The notes below the pieces were generated by a model. That model worked only from the letters and a program-made list of their open reading frames with translations, made no database searches and was not told the DNA's origin. Positions 9,371 to 14,839 of a DNA stretch of 15,509 nt are shown here, piece after piece. The stretch's first letter is position 1. Each line of letters begins with the position of its first letter. Origin of the DNA: Kiritimatiellia bacterium (lineage in GTDB: Bacteria; Verrucomicrobiota; Kiritimatiellia; RFP12; UBA1067); contig JAFRBA010000241.1 in NCBI GenBank assembly GCA_017405115.1, forward strand, positions 1 to 15,509, given 5' to 3'. The position numbers and the translations under genes are program-made.

Positions 9371-9682
9371 TCAGCGAACAATGATGAAGCAGCCCTCAGG
9401 CGGGAATGACTTCAGGCTCGTTCCGGCGGCTACGGCACTGGTGCGGCTGCGAGCCTCCAGCGCATTTGCGCCGGAAGCCGACGCCACCGTCGCAGTGGCG
9501 AGATCGCATCCAGGGGATGCCGACTCGGACTTCTGGTTCTCCGCCGGCCAGCCATCCACGAACAGGCTGTACGGCTCCGCCGAGCCGGCAGACGGCACGA
9601 ATGCGGCGGATGCTGCCGCCAAAATCAAGACTGCGGCCGCCTTCTTCGCCATGGACATCGATGCGATCCTCATCATTCTCAT
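9371..9682 (-). CDS. small secreted protein of unknown function, first gene of the operon
   Basis: The 103-residue product has a long signal peptide: basic MAKK, then AAAVLILAAASAAFVPSAGSA, predicted to be cleaved before AEPYSLFVDGW (about residue 36). The mature part is only about 68 residues, rich in Ser, Ala and Thr, with two Cys (59 and 98), and ends in the hydrophobic CFIIVR. I do not recognise a named family. The evidence that it is real is a perfect AGGAGG (9691-9696) 8 nt before ATG 9682, a matching extended -10 box about 31 nt upstream of the start, the export signal, and a gap of only 28 nt to the FGE-like gene. TTG at 9688 is a less likely start. It may be a surface or adhesin-like companion of the secreted FGE-fold protein; that is inference. 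Confidence 0.7.
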   Translation of the reverse strand: MRMMRIASMSMAKKAAAVLILAAASAAFVPSAGSAEPYSLFVDGWPAENQKSESASPGCDLATATVASASGANALEARSRTSAVAAGTSLKSFPPEGCFIIVR

Positions 9683-9712
9683 TGACAAGCCTCCTGTTTT
9701 CTGAATGGCTGT

Positions 9713-9721
9713 ATTCTACCA
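9713..9721 (-). promoter_or_regulatory. extended -10 promoter of the seven-gene operon
   Basis: The minus strand reads AAATGGTAGAATACAG: TAGAAT with an upstream TGG. No clear -35 is present, consistent with an activator-dependent promoter. The inferred start of transcription is near 9706, about 24 nt before the ATG at 9682. The inverted repeat at 9738-9773 lies at the position where an activator would bind. Confidence 0.6.
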
Positions 9722-9737
9722 TTTTCCGACAATGCAT

Positions 9738-9773
9738 AAGTCCGCAATATCATATCCACGATTTGACGGACTT
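9738..9773. promoter_or_regulatory. candidate operator: AAGTCCG inverted repeat upstream of operon promoter
   Basis: AAGTCCG (9738-9744) and CGGACTT (9767-9773) are perfect 7-nt inverted arms with 22 nt between them, extended imperfectly inwards by CAA/TTG. The element spans about -32 to -67 relative to the inferred operon start, between the stop of the AraC-type regulator gene and the operon -10. It is a good candidate binding site for that regulator, though the site itself proves nothing about which protein binds. Confidence 0.45.
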
Positions 9774-9808
9774 TCTCGAACGCTCCGCCACAGCGGGGAT
9801 CGTCGACT

Positions 9809-10744
9809 TTAATGCGTTTGCCGCAGAATTTCCCTGGCCTCGCGCGGAGTCTTGCCAGTGATGGCCTTGAAGCGCTCGGAAAAATGCCGGGCGGCGCCAT
9901 ATCCGAGAAAGTTCGCCACGTAGCCCACGCTCTTCCCGACGGCGAGCAAACGCTTCGCCGCGTCCATGCGGCAGCGGACCAGATAGGCGCGGGGAGAGTA
10001 TCCGAAGGATTTCTTGAACCGGATCTCGAAAGACGATCTCGACATTCCGCATTCCTCGGCCTTGCGCGACAGGTCGAAGCGCATTTCGGGACTGCCGCGC
10101 ATCTCCTCCGCGACTGCCCTGAGCTTGAGGTCGGGATGCACTCGCAAAGGCGCCTTCGCGGAATCGACAATAGCCAGCGCAAGGTCGGTGGCAGCCGCTC
10201 GTATTCGAAAGGAGCGTTCTGCCGCAGTCATGCCGTCCGTCTCGTATAGCCGAAACAGGCGACGAAACGTTTCACGCACGCCAGACACGTCCTCGAACAT
10301 CCGGCGCGGGAGATGCCGGAATTCGTCCATGAGCCATTTCGTCTCCTTGCTCGGCAGGCGCAGACCGGGGAACCCCTTCCTAACGACGCGGAGCAGCACC
10401 CAGTACTTGCTTATTCCATGAGGCCAAGTCGACAGTCGGTGCTTTTCGCCCGGGAGCGAGACGAATACGTTTCCGGGCCGGAAAGGATATTCGACTCCGC
10501 CCAGTTCGAACACCAGGTCGCCCCTCGCGCAGTACGATATCTCGATGCAGTCCGCGTGCGAATGCAGAGGGGAGGCCTTGACGTGACTGCGGAAGTCGTC
10601 AAATCCGAGAAGGGGCACGCACGGCACGCCGTCGGGTTCAAGAGACACGACCTTCCGCTCCGGCCCGGACTGGTAGTCTGCGGTACGCCCAATGCGTCCG
10701 CCCGCATCCAGGGCTCTACGCGTCCCCTTCACGACTTTCGTCAT
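9809..10744 (-). CDS. AraC-family transcriptional regulator with cupin sensor domain
   Basis: The 311-residue protein has an N-terminal AraC-type cupin: HSHADCIEISYCARG at about 61-75, then FRPGNVFVSLPGEKHRL at about 88-104, the usual Gly-Pro-Gly/His pattern of sugar-sensing domains. A C-terminal double helix-turn-helix spans about 205-311. The first helix-turn-helix is around DLSRKAEECGMSRSSFEIRFKKSFGYSPRAYL (224-255). The second is VGYVANFLGYGAARHFSERFKAITGKTPREAR (273-304), ending in the family signature. I chose ATG 10744, which has GGAGG 8 nt upstream; a longer frame has no ribosome site. It is encoded just upstream of, and in the same direction as, the glycan operon, so it is probably its activator, responding to a sugar. 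It is divergent from ogt. Confidence 0.9.
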   Translation of the reverse strand: MTKVVKGTRRALDAGGRIGRTADYQSGPERKVVSLEPDGVPCVPLLGFDDFRSHVKASPLHSHADCIEISYCARGDLVFELGGVEYPFRPGNVFVSLPGEKHRLSTWPHGISKYWVLLRVVRKGFPGLRLPSKETKWLMDEFRHLPRRMFEDVSGVRETFRRLFRLYETDGMTAAERSFRIRAAATDLALAIVDSAKAPLRVHPDLKLRAVAEEMRGSPEMRFDLSRKAEECGMSRSSFEIRFKKSFGYSPRAYLVRCRMDAAKRLLAVGKSVGYVANFLGYGAARHFSERFKAITGKTPREAREILRQTH

Positions 10745-10839
10745 TGTCCCATCCTCCGTTCTCGCGGTCTTGCCTGTTCCTGCCGGCGAAATTTTCCTTG
10801 CAATCCTGAGCACATGACGCAACTCAATGTTTGGCGGAT

Positions 10840-10848
10840 ATTATACCA
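10840..10848 (-). promoter_or_regulatory. extended -10 promoter of the AraC-family regulator gene
   Basis: The minus strand reads GATTTGGTATAATATCC, a perfect TATAAT with TGG in front, nearly identical to the purH promoter. It implies an untranslated leader of roughly 90 nt before the ATG at 10744. The dyad at 10858-10870 sits immediately upstream. Confidence 0.65.
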
Positions 10849-10857
10849 AATCTCCCG

Positions 10858-10870
10858 ACGCATTATGCGT
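10858..10870. promoter_or_regulatory. ACGCAT-T-ATGCGT dyad between divergent promoters
   Basis: A 13-bp dyad (6-nt arms, one central base) lies at the -35 region of the regulator promoter and also at the expected -35 of the ogt promoter. It is a candidate operator able to affect both directions, possibly autoregulation by the AraC-type protein. Confidence 0.4.
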
Positions 10871-10874
10871 GTTC

Positions 10875-10896
10875 CATAGTAATATGATATACTATG
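10875..10896 (+). promoter_or_regulatory. ogt promoter overlapping a CATAGTA / TACTATG inverted repeat
   Basis: TGATATACT (10885-10893) is an extended -10 (TG-A-TATACT) for the plus strand. It is embedded in a perfect 7-nt inverted repeat, CATAGTA (10875-10881) and TACTATG (10890-10896), with 8 nt between. A repressor bound there would block the promoter. An AAAGGAG follows at 10901-10907 but has no start codon at a useful distance. Confidence 0.5.
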
Positions 10897-10938
10897 CGGC
10901 AAAGGAGCTGAGCGCTCGCGCGGCTTGGCGGGGGTGAG

Positions 10939-11469
10939 ATGATTTTCAGATGCGGCTACAAGACGCCGGATGGCTTTGACGACCTTGTCATGGAGTCTGA
11001 CGGCGAGGTGCTGACCGGCCTGTGGTTTGAAGGCGGACGCGGTGCGGCAAGGAGTGCTGCTGACAGCGATGGCGGCATTGCCCCCGCCCCCGACATCCGC
11101 GCATTCCACGACACCCGCCGCTGGCTTGACGCATATTTCAGCGGACAGCTGCCGGACTTCAGCCCGCCGTACCGAGTCATAGGCGCGACGCCGTTCCGCA
11201 GGGAGGTTGTGCGCGAGATGCTCGAGATTCCGTACGGCGAGACGACTACCTACGGCGAAATCGCGTCGAAAATCGCAAGGCGGCGTGGCGTGGCAAGAAT
11301 GTCCGCGCAGGCGGTCGGCGGCGCGGTCGGCTGGAATCCGATCTGCATAATAATCCCCTGCCACCGGGTGATGGGCGCACATGGCGCAATCACCGGCTAC
11401 GGCGGCGGCATCCACAACAAGGCCGCCTTGCTGGACCTTGAGAACAGGTTCATGGTTTGCAAACTGTGA
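10939..11469 (+). CDS. ogt: methylated-DNA--protein-cysteine methyltransferase (O6-alkylguanine-DNA alkyltransferase)
   Basis: The 176-residue protein irreversibly takes the alkyl group from O6-alkylguanine (and O4-alkylthymine) onto a cysteine. The active site is IIPCHRV at 138-144 with acceptor Cys141. Flanking family motifs are TTTYGEIAS (102-110), the DNA-binding helix SAQAVGGAVGWNPICII (122-138) and GYGGGIHNKAALLDLE (153-168). Length and domain order match stand-alone Ogt/MGMT enzymes; there is no Ada N-terminal Zn domain. The in-frame codon 30 nt upstream is a stop, so ATG 10939 is the only good start, with GGGGTGAG directly in front as a modest ribosome site. It is divergent from the AraC-type regulator, which is not an Ada protein, so a functional link is not obvious. 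Confidence 0.95.
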   Translation: MIFRCGYKTPDGFDDLVMESDGEVLTGLWFEGGRGAARSAADSDGGIAPAPDIRAFHDTRRWLDAYFSGQLPDFSPPYRVIGATPFRREVVREMLEIPYGETTTYGEIASKIARRRGVARMSAQAVGGAVGWNPICIIIPCHRVMGAHGAITGYGGGIHNKAALLDLENRFMVCKL

Positions 11470-11513
11470 ACCCGCCCTGCCGCGGCGCGGCGTACTGCAA
11501 GGCGTAATAAACA

Positions 11514-11542
11514 GGGCCGGCCCACAATTTGCAAATTGTGGG
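11514..11542. repeat. two abutting palindromes, including a 22-bp perfect one, between convergent units
   Basis: GGGCCGGCCC (11514-11523) overlaps CCCACAATTTG followed directly by CAAATTGTGGG (11521-11542), an 11+11 perfect palindrome without a spacer. It lies 51 nt after the ogt stop and 44 nt from the decayed minus-strand gene tail. A bidirectional hairpin, a binding site or a copy of a dispersed repeat are all possible. No T-tract follows on either strand, so it is not a standard terminator. Confidence 0.7.
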
Positions 11543-11586
11543 TCAGCACGCTAGTGTCACTTCGTCTTCACGCGTTTGGCATTCTT

Positions 11587-11781
11587 CTACGGCATCTCGA
11601 CCATCACCATGAAGAATCTGTGGAGCGAGTTGGTCGGGTATTGCCAACTGCCGCCGTTCTCCAGCGTCTCGCTGCCGTAGACTTTGTAGGTGCGAATTAC
11701 GCCATTGGTGTTCAAGACGGGTTCCTACGTCACAACAGTCACGCCGTCCCGCATTTCCACGAAGAGGCAAATATTGTTCGT
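11587..11781 (-). pseudogene. decayed C-terminal fragment of a secreted-type protein (PTNS-HRFF tail)
   Basis: On the minus strand, directly after and in frame with the stop of the unknown secreted gene at 11782, the sequence reads TNNICLFVEMRDGVTVVT, a TAG stop, then EPVLNTNGVIRTYKVYGS, ETLENGGSWQYPTNS, LHRFFMVMVEMP and a stop. The second part looks like the C-terminal end of a real protein: a Gly-rich turn, then PTNSxHRFF and a short hydrophobic ending. This is a type of tail I associate with large secreted proteins of Kiritimatiellota-like genomes. There is an internal stop and no start or ribosome site. I read it as the remnant of a gene whose body was lost or replaced. Confidence 0.55.
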
Positions 11782-12981
11782 CTATAGAACGTCCGAACCA
11801 TCATCAGAACCGCCCCCCGCCTTTATCTGACGCTTAGTCGCTTCTCGAATGGCTTTACGGAGATTCTCATCCTTCTCCTGTAGGTCACGCCGACGCACAT
11901 CTATGTTCGTCGCGTAAATCCAAATGTCATGTCGGGCATCGGAAAAATGAAAGCTGCTACCGCAATCCTCCATAACGATGCCGTATTTCTTCTCGAACAC
12001 CGCAGCAGCAGCGGCAGCGGCTTCCGTTCGTTCAATATCAGAATCGAAGCGCTGGTTGGAATAAAGGCGCACAGCCTGAAGTTGCCCGGAATTCGCACCA
12101 TATTCAAGCCGCGCACGCGTATAGTTCCGAAACGGCCTTCTCAAAGTGACTTCCCGACTATTGTTGCGCCCACTGAATGCCGGTTTCTGAGAACCAAATT
12201 CAAATCCACAGAACGACTTCAAGACAAACTCCCCATCAGAGACATCTTCATTGTTACCCTTTTTCGGCGCATCTTTCTCGGCGCCACTTTTCTGTCCGGC
12301 TGCTGATTCGTTGGTCTTTTTGTCATCCTCCGGCTCAGCGCACTCTTTCAATAGATCCTCTATGTCAACCTTTTCGCCTTTTTGGTTGACAGAGAAAATT
12401 TCGGTTGCATTGTCGAATTCTGCACCAGAACCATGCCAATTCCTATCCCGACCATCGGTGAAGACAAAAAGTTGCTCCACATTCTCCGTCAGCCGAACTT
12501 TGCCGCCGTTTCCCGGCACATTTGTCCAATGCTTAACCATCTTGCCCGATTGCCAAATCTCTATGACAACCCCAGCGACCTGCCAGCCATACGAACGATT
12601 GCCATCAACCCAGAATCTGTCGGTTCGCGATCGCGCCGAGCCTGTGGCAACAACAAAAAAAAGCGGCTTCATGCCATTGACAGGCTCGAAGCTAAAAGTT
12701 GCCACGTCATTGACACCCGTCTTCTTGTCTTGAGCATTCTTGAAAATGGTCGCCGCCCGAATTTCCATTTTGCTCTTGTCGTCAAGTTTCCCCGCCGAAC
12801 CAACCTTGACCTGGAAAAATGCACTTTTCTTTTTCTCGACATCGCTGTACCAATACGCCCCGCCGGTACTGCTTCCCTTCGTTCCCAGTGCCTTGAAGTC
12901 AAAAGTCCTGGCGGTCGCACTGGAAGCCATCGCCAGCAACAGGGCCATGCTGAAACCAGTCTTTTTTATCCTGTTCGTCAT
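11782..12981 (-). CDS. secreted protein of unknown function, lower GC
   Basis: The 399-residue protein starts with a clear signal peptide (basic NRIKK, then hydrophobic MALLLAMASSATA). I do not recognise a family. An N-terminal region (about 26-205) is rich in aromatic and beta-prone residues (for example YGWQVAGVVIEIWQ, LFVFTDGRDRNWHGSG). A Lys/Glu/Ser-rich linker (about 206-255) separates it from a C-terminal domain that begins near GEFVLKSFCGFEFG, includes a run of seven Ala, and continues VFEKKYGIVMED and HDIWIYATNID before an Arg/Lys-rich end. Base composition and codon use are visibly more AT-rich than in the flanking genes, suggesting transfer or relaxed selection. The start at 12981 has AGGA about 10 nt upstream. 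No partner gene is obvious. Confidence 0.72.
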   Translation of the reverse strand: MTNRIKKTGFSMALLLAMASSATARTFDFKALGTKGSSTGGAYWYSDVEKKKSAFFQVKVGSAGKLDDKSKMEIRAATIFKNAQDKKTGVNDVATFSFEPVNGMKPLFFVVATGSARSRTDRFWVDGNRSYGWQVAGVVIEIWQSGKMVKHWTNVPGNGGKVRLTENVEQLFVFTDGRDRNWHGSGAEFDNATEIFSVNQKGEKVDIEDLLKECAEPEDDKKTNESAAGQKSGAEKDAPKKGNNEDVSDGEFVLKSFCGFEFGSQKPAFSGRNNSREVTLRRPFRNYTRARLEYGANSGQLQAVRLYSNQRFDSDIERTEAAAAAAAVFEKKYGIVMEDCGSSFHFSDARHDIWIYATNIDVRRRDLQEKDENLRKAIREATKRQIKAGGGSDDGSDVL

Positions 12982-13022
12982 TTGTTTCTTATCCTATCCT
13001 TATGACACTGTCACCATTACTC

Positions 13023-13062
13023 CTTTTGCCGCTACGCTGTCGTGGGCGCGCCGCGGCAAAAG
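13023..13062 (-). repeat. 10-bp inverted repeat upstream of the unknown secreted gene
   Basis: CTTTTGCCGC (13023-13032) and GCGGCAAAAG (13053-13062) are perfect inverted arms with a 20-nt spacer. On the minus strand the distal arm runs into AAAAGGAG, a ribosome-site-like sequence that precedes a five-codon frame (ATG 13017 to TAA 13000) just ahead of the main start at 12981. A leader hairpin controlling access to that site is conceivable. Confidence 0.5.
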
Positions 13063-13178
13063 AAAACAGCGCGCTCCCGAAATTACATCTCACGAGAGCC
13101 ACCGGAAAAAGCCTATCAGAAAGTGCGCCGCGTGGACAGCATTGCCCACACGTGCGCACAATCGAATTTCGCCTCTAA

Positions 13179-13220
13179 TTTCCGGCTTTCCCGGAAACCA
13201 CATTACGCTTTGTTGCGTAA
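13179..13220. repeat. tandem pair of short hairpins
   Basis: TTTCCGG-CTTTC-CCGGAAA (13179-13197; 7-bp stem, 5-nt loop) is followed 5 nt later by TTACGC-TTTGTT-GCGTAA (13203-13220; 6-bp stem, 6-nt loop). Two clean hairpins so close together outside any gene suggest a structured transcript or a mobile repeat. Further along, AGAAGT (13293-13298) and ACTTCT (13313-13318) precede a T-rich run on the plus strand. Confidence 0.5.
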
Positions 13221-13433
13221 GTTCCGTCGTTGGCACACACCCGCGTGCTCGGCGGCTATCTGTCGCTCTCCGAAGTCAATGTAAAAGAATGTAGAAGTCT
13301 GAAGGAGTCCGCACTTCTTCTTTTTTCCTTCTTACTTCTTCCTTACCTTCGTGGCGACCGGCCCGCCCGGCTTACAACCGAGCGGTATGTCAAAGATCGA
13401 CTGCTCCGCCCATCGCTGGTCAGAACACGGCGA

Positions 13434-13442
13434 ATTATAGCA
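13434..13442 (-). promoter_or_regulatory. candidate minus-strand extended -10 promoter
   Basis: The minus strand reads TTTTGCTATAATTCG: a perfect TATAAT with TGC in front (TG-N). It points away from the queH-birA gene, toward the gene-free stretch and the unknown secreted gene, whose start is about 450 nt downstream. Confidence 0.45.
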
Positions 13443-13487
13443 AAACCGCCGCGATGGAATCAAGCGCGGCGCACCCACGCGATTTTG

Positions 13488-13496
13488 TGGTATAAT
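13488..13496 (+). promoter_or_regulatory. extended -10 promoter of the queH-birA / glycerate kinase operon
   Basis: TTTTGTGGTATAATACAG on the plus strand has a perfect TATAAT preceded by TGG. Transcription would start near 13503, about 23 nt ahead of the GTG start at 13526. No -35 is evident. Confidence 0.7.
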
Positions 13497-13525
13497 ACAG
13501 CTAGTTCAATTGCTGCGGGCAACAA

Positions 13526-14839
13526 GTGGGACGAATCCTTCTCCATGTGTGCTGCGGGCCGTGCGCGAGCGCCTGCGTGCCGGCGCTCAAGGGCGCCGGC
13601 GGCGACGTGTCGCTTCTCTTCGCCAACTCGAACATCGACACGCGCGAAGAGTTCGAAAAGCGCCTCCGCGAGGCTGAGAAGCTTGCGTCCGTTGAAGGCG
13701 TGCCCATCGCTGCCCTTCCCTACGACCACGAGGAATGGCTGCGCGAAGTCGCCGCGGGCTACGAGCACGAACCCGAGAAAGGCGAGCGCTGCGCCAGGTG
13801 CTTCCGCTACAACCTCGGGAAGGCGGCGGAATACGCCAAGGCCCACGGCTTCGACGCGTTCACCACTTCTCTCACGGTTTCGCCACACAAGGTGAGCGCG
13901 ATGGTCTTCGCGGCGGCATGCGACGCGGAAGAGGCTGTGACGGGCGTAAGGTACAATCCATGGGATTCGTCGGCCAAGCCGCACTTCGCCGCGTGTGACT
14001 TCAAGGCGCACGGCGGCTACGACTACTCGGTCAAGCGCGCGATGGAGCTCGGCCTCTACCGGCAGTCCTACTGCGGATGCGAGTTCTCGAAGCTGCGGTG
14101 GAAAATCCACCACAAGCGCGAAACGGAGTCGACGAACCTCGACGCGCGCGCAGGCGGTCCGCATGACGTCTTCACCGCAGACTTCCAGACGGCGGGGCGC
14201 GGACGCCTCGACCACAAGTGGGAATCTCCGGAGGGCACGAACCTCCTCATGAGCGTTGTGCTGCCCGTCGACGGGCAGACTCCCGAAGCTGTCGCCACAC
14301 TGCCGCTTGTCGCGGGGCTTGCCGTGGCGAAAGGCCTTTCGAACCTGCGCACCCGCAGCGACTCGTCGGTCGGAAAGTTGCTGCGCGGACGGATTGCGAT
14401 CAAATGGCCGAACGACGTCCTTGTGGACGGAAAGAAGATCGCCGGCATCCTCTGCGAGCGCCACGGGGACTGCGTCATCGTCGGCATCGGCGTGAACGTG
14501 CGCCAGCGGGTATGGCCGGACGATCTGCACGGGCGCGCGACGTCCGTTCTCGAGGCGACGGGGTGGCAGATGAAGACGACGCAGGTGCGAAACGCGATCC
14601 TCGGCGAGCTCGGCAAGTGGCACGGCATCTGGAGCGAGCGGGGATTCAGCGCCGCATATCCGGAAATCGCCGCGCTCGACGCCCTTAAGGGCAAGGCGCT
14701 GGCCGTGTCGCAGACCGACGACGACGCGGAGCCAACCGCGGGAGTCTGCGGCGGAATCCAGGCCGACGGCTCGCTGGACGTCGGCGGAACTAAGGTCTAC
14801 GCGGGCGAAGCGCATGTAATCATCGGAGGTGCAGAATGA
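13526..14839 (+). CDS. fusion of epoxyqueuosine reductase QueH and biotin-protein ligase BirA
   Basis: One continuous 437-residue frame joins two enzymes. Residues 1-192 match QueH, which reduces epoxyqueuosine to queuosine in tRNA. They show LLHVCCGPC (5-13), CARC (89-92), TTSLTVSPHK (113-122) and YCGC (182-185), the Cys-rich iron-binding set of that family. Residues 194-437 match the catalytic and C-terminal domains of biotin-[acetyl-CoA-carboxylase] ligase: ESTN (201-204), the biotinyl-AMP loop GRGRLDHKW (224-232), IKWPND (292-297), KKIAGIL (303-309) and GIGVNV (320-325). The BirA DNA-binding domain is absent, and the linker between the two parts is almost nil (FSKLRWKIHHK). The start is GTG 13526 with no strong Shine-Dalgarno; an in-frame TAG lies 24 nt upstream. 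The stop overlaps the glycerate kinase ATG by 4 nt. Both halves look intact, so this is a true bifunctional protein and not a frameshift artefact. Confidence 0.9.
   Translation: MGRILLHVCCGPCASACVPALKGAGGDVSLLFANSNIDTREEFEKRLREAEKLASVEGVPIAALPYDHEEWLREVAAGYEHEPEKGERCARCFRYNLGKAAEYAKAHGFDAFTTSLTVSPHKVSAMVFAAACDAEEAVTGVRYNPWDSSAKPHFAACDFKAHGGYDYSVKRAMELGLYRQSYCGCEFSKLRWKIHHKRETESTNLDARAGGPHDVFTADFQTAGRGRLDHKWESPEGTNLLMSVVLPVDGQTPEAVATLPLVAGLAVAKGLSNLRTRSDSSVGKLLRGRIAIKWPNDVLVDGKKIAGILCERHGDCVIVGIGVNVRQRVWPDDLHGRATSVLEATGWQMKTTQVRNAILGELGKWHGIWSERGFSAAYPEIAALDALKGKALAVSQTDDDAEPTAGVCGGIQADGSLDVGGTKVYAGEAHVIIGGAE

Larger units (their letters stand above)
12982..13525. other. 544-bp stretch without a convincing gene, rich in inverted repeats
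   Basis: No frame here shows recognisable motifs, and GC is lower than in neighbouring genes. It holds several hairpins (listed separately), a polypyrimidine tract on the plus strand at about 13315-13350 containing two CTTCTTCTT-like units, and two divergent promoters near its right end. A minus-strand transcript from the promoter at 13434 would give the unknown secreted gene a leader of about 450 nt. A structured RNA or a dispersed intergenic repeat would fit. Confidence 0.5.

Noticed and set aside
11536..11787. An 83-codon plus-strand frame after ogt
   Set aside because: It is antisense to the HRFF-type gene remnant, which has the more protein-like translation, and it has no ribosome site.
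12364..12390. GTCAACC-N13-GGTTGAC inverted repeat
   Set aside because: It lies inside the coding sequence of the unknown secreted gene, and one such short repeat is expected by chance.
13090..13203. A 37-codon minus-strand frame (MWFPGKPEIRG... to FFRWLS) and an overlapping 80-codon plus-strand frame at 13042-13284
   Set aside because: Neither has a ribosome site or a recognisable domain; both cover the hairpins, so repeat or RNA structure explains the sequence better.
13293..13330. AGAAGT/ACTTCT stem followed by a T-rich run as a plus-strand terminator
   Set aside because: The stem is only 6 bp and A/T-rich with a 14-nt loop, and no plus-strand gene precedes it; kept only as part of the structured stretch.
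13460..14815. A 451-codon minus-strand frame opposite the queH-birA fusion
   Set aside because: It is antisense to two well-conserved enzyme domains, with no motif of its own.
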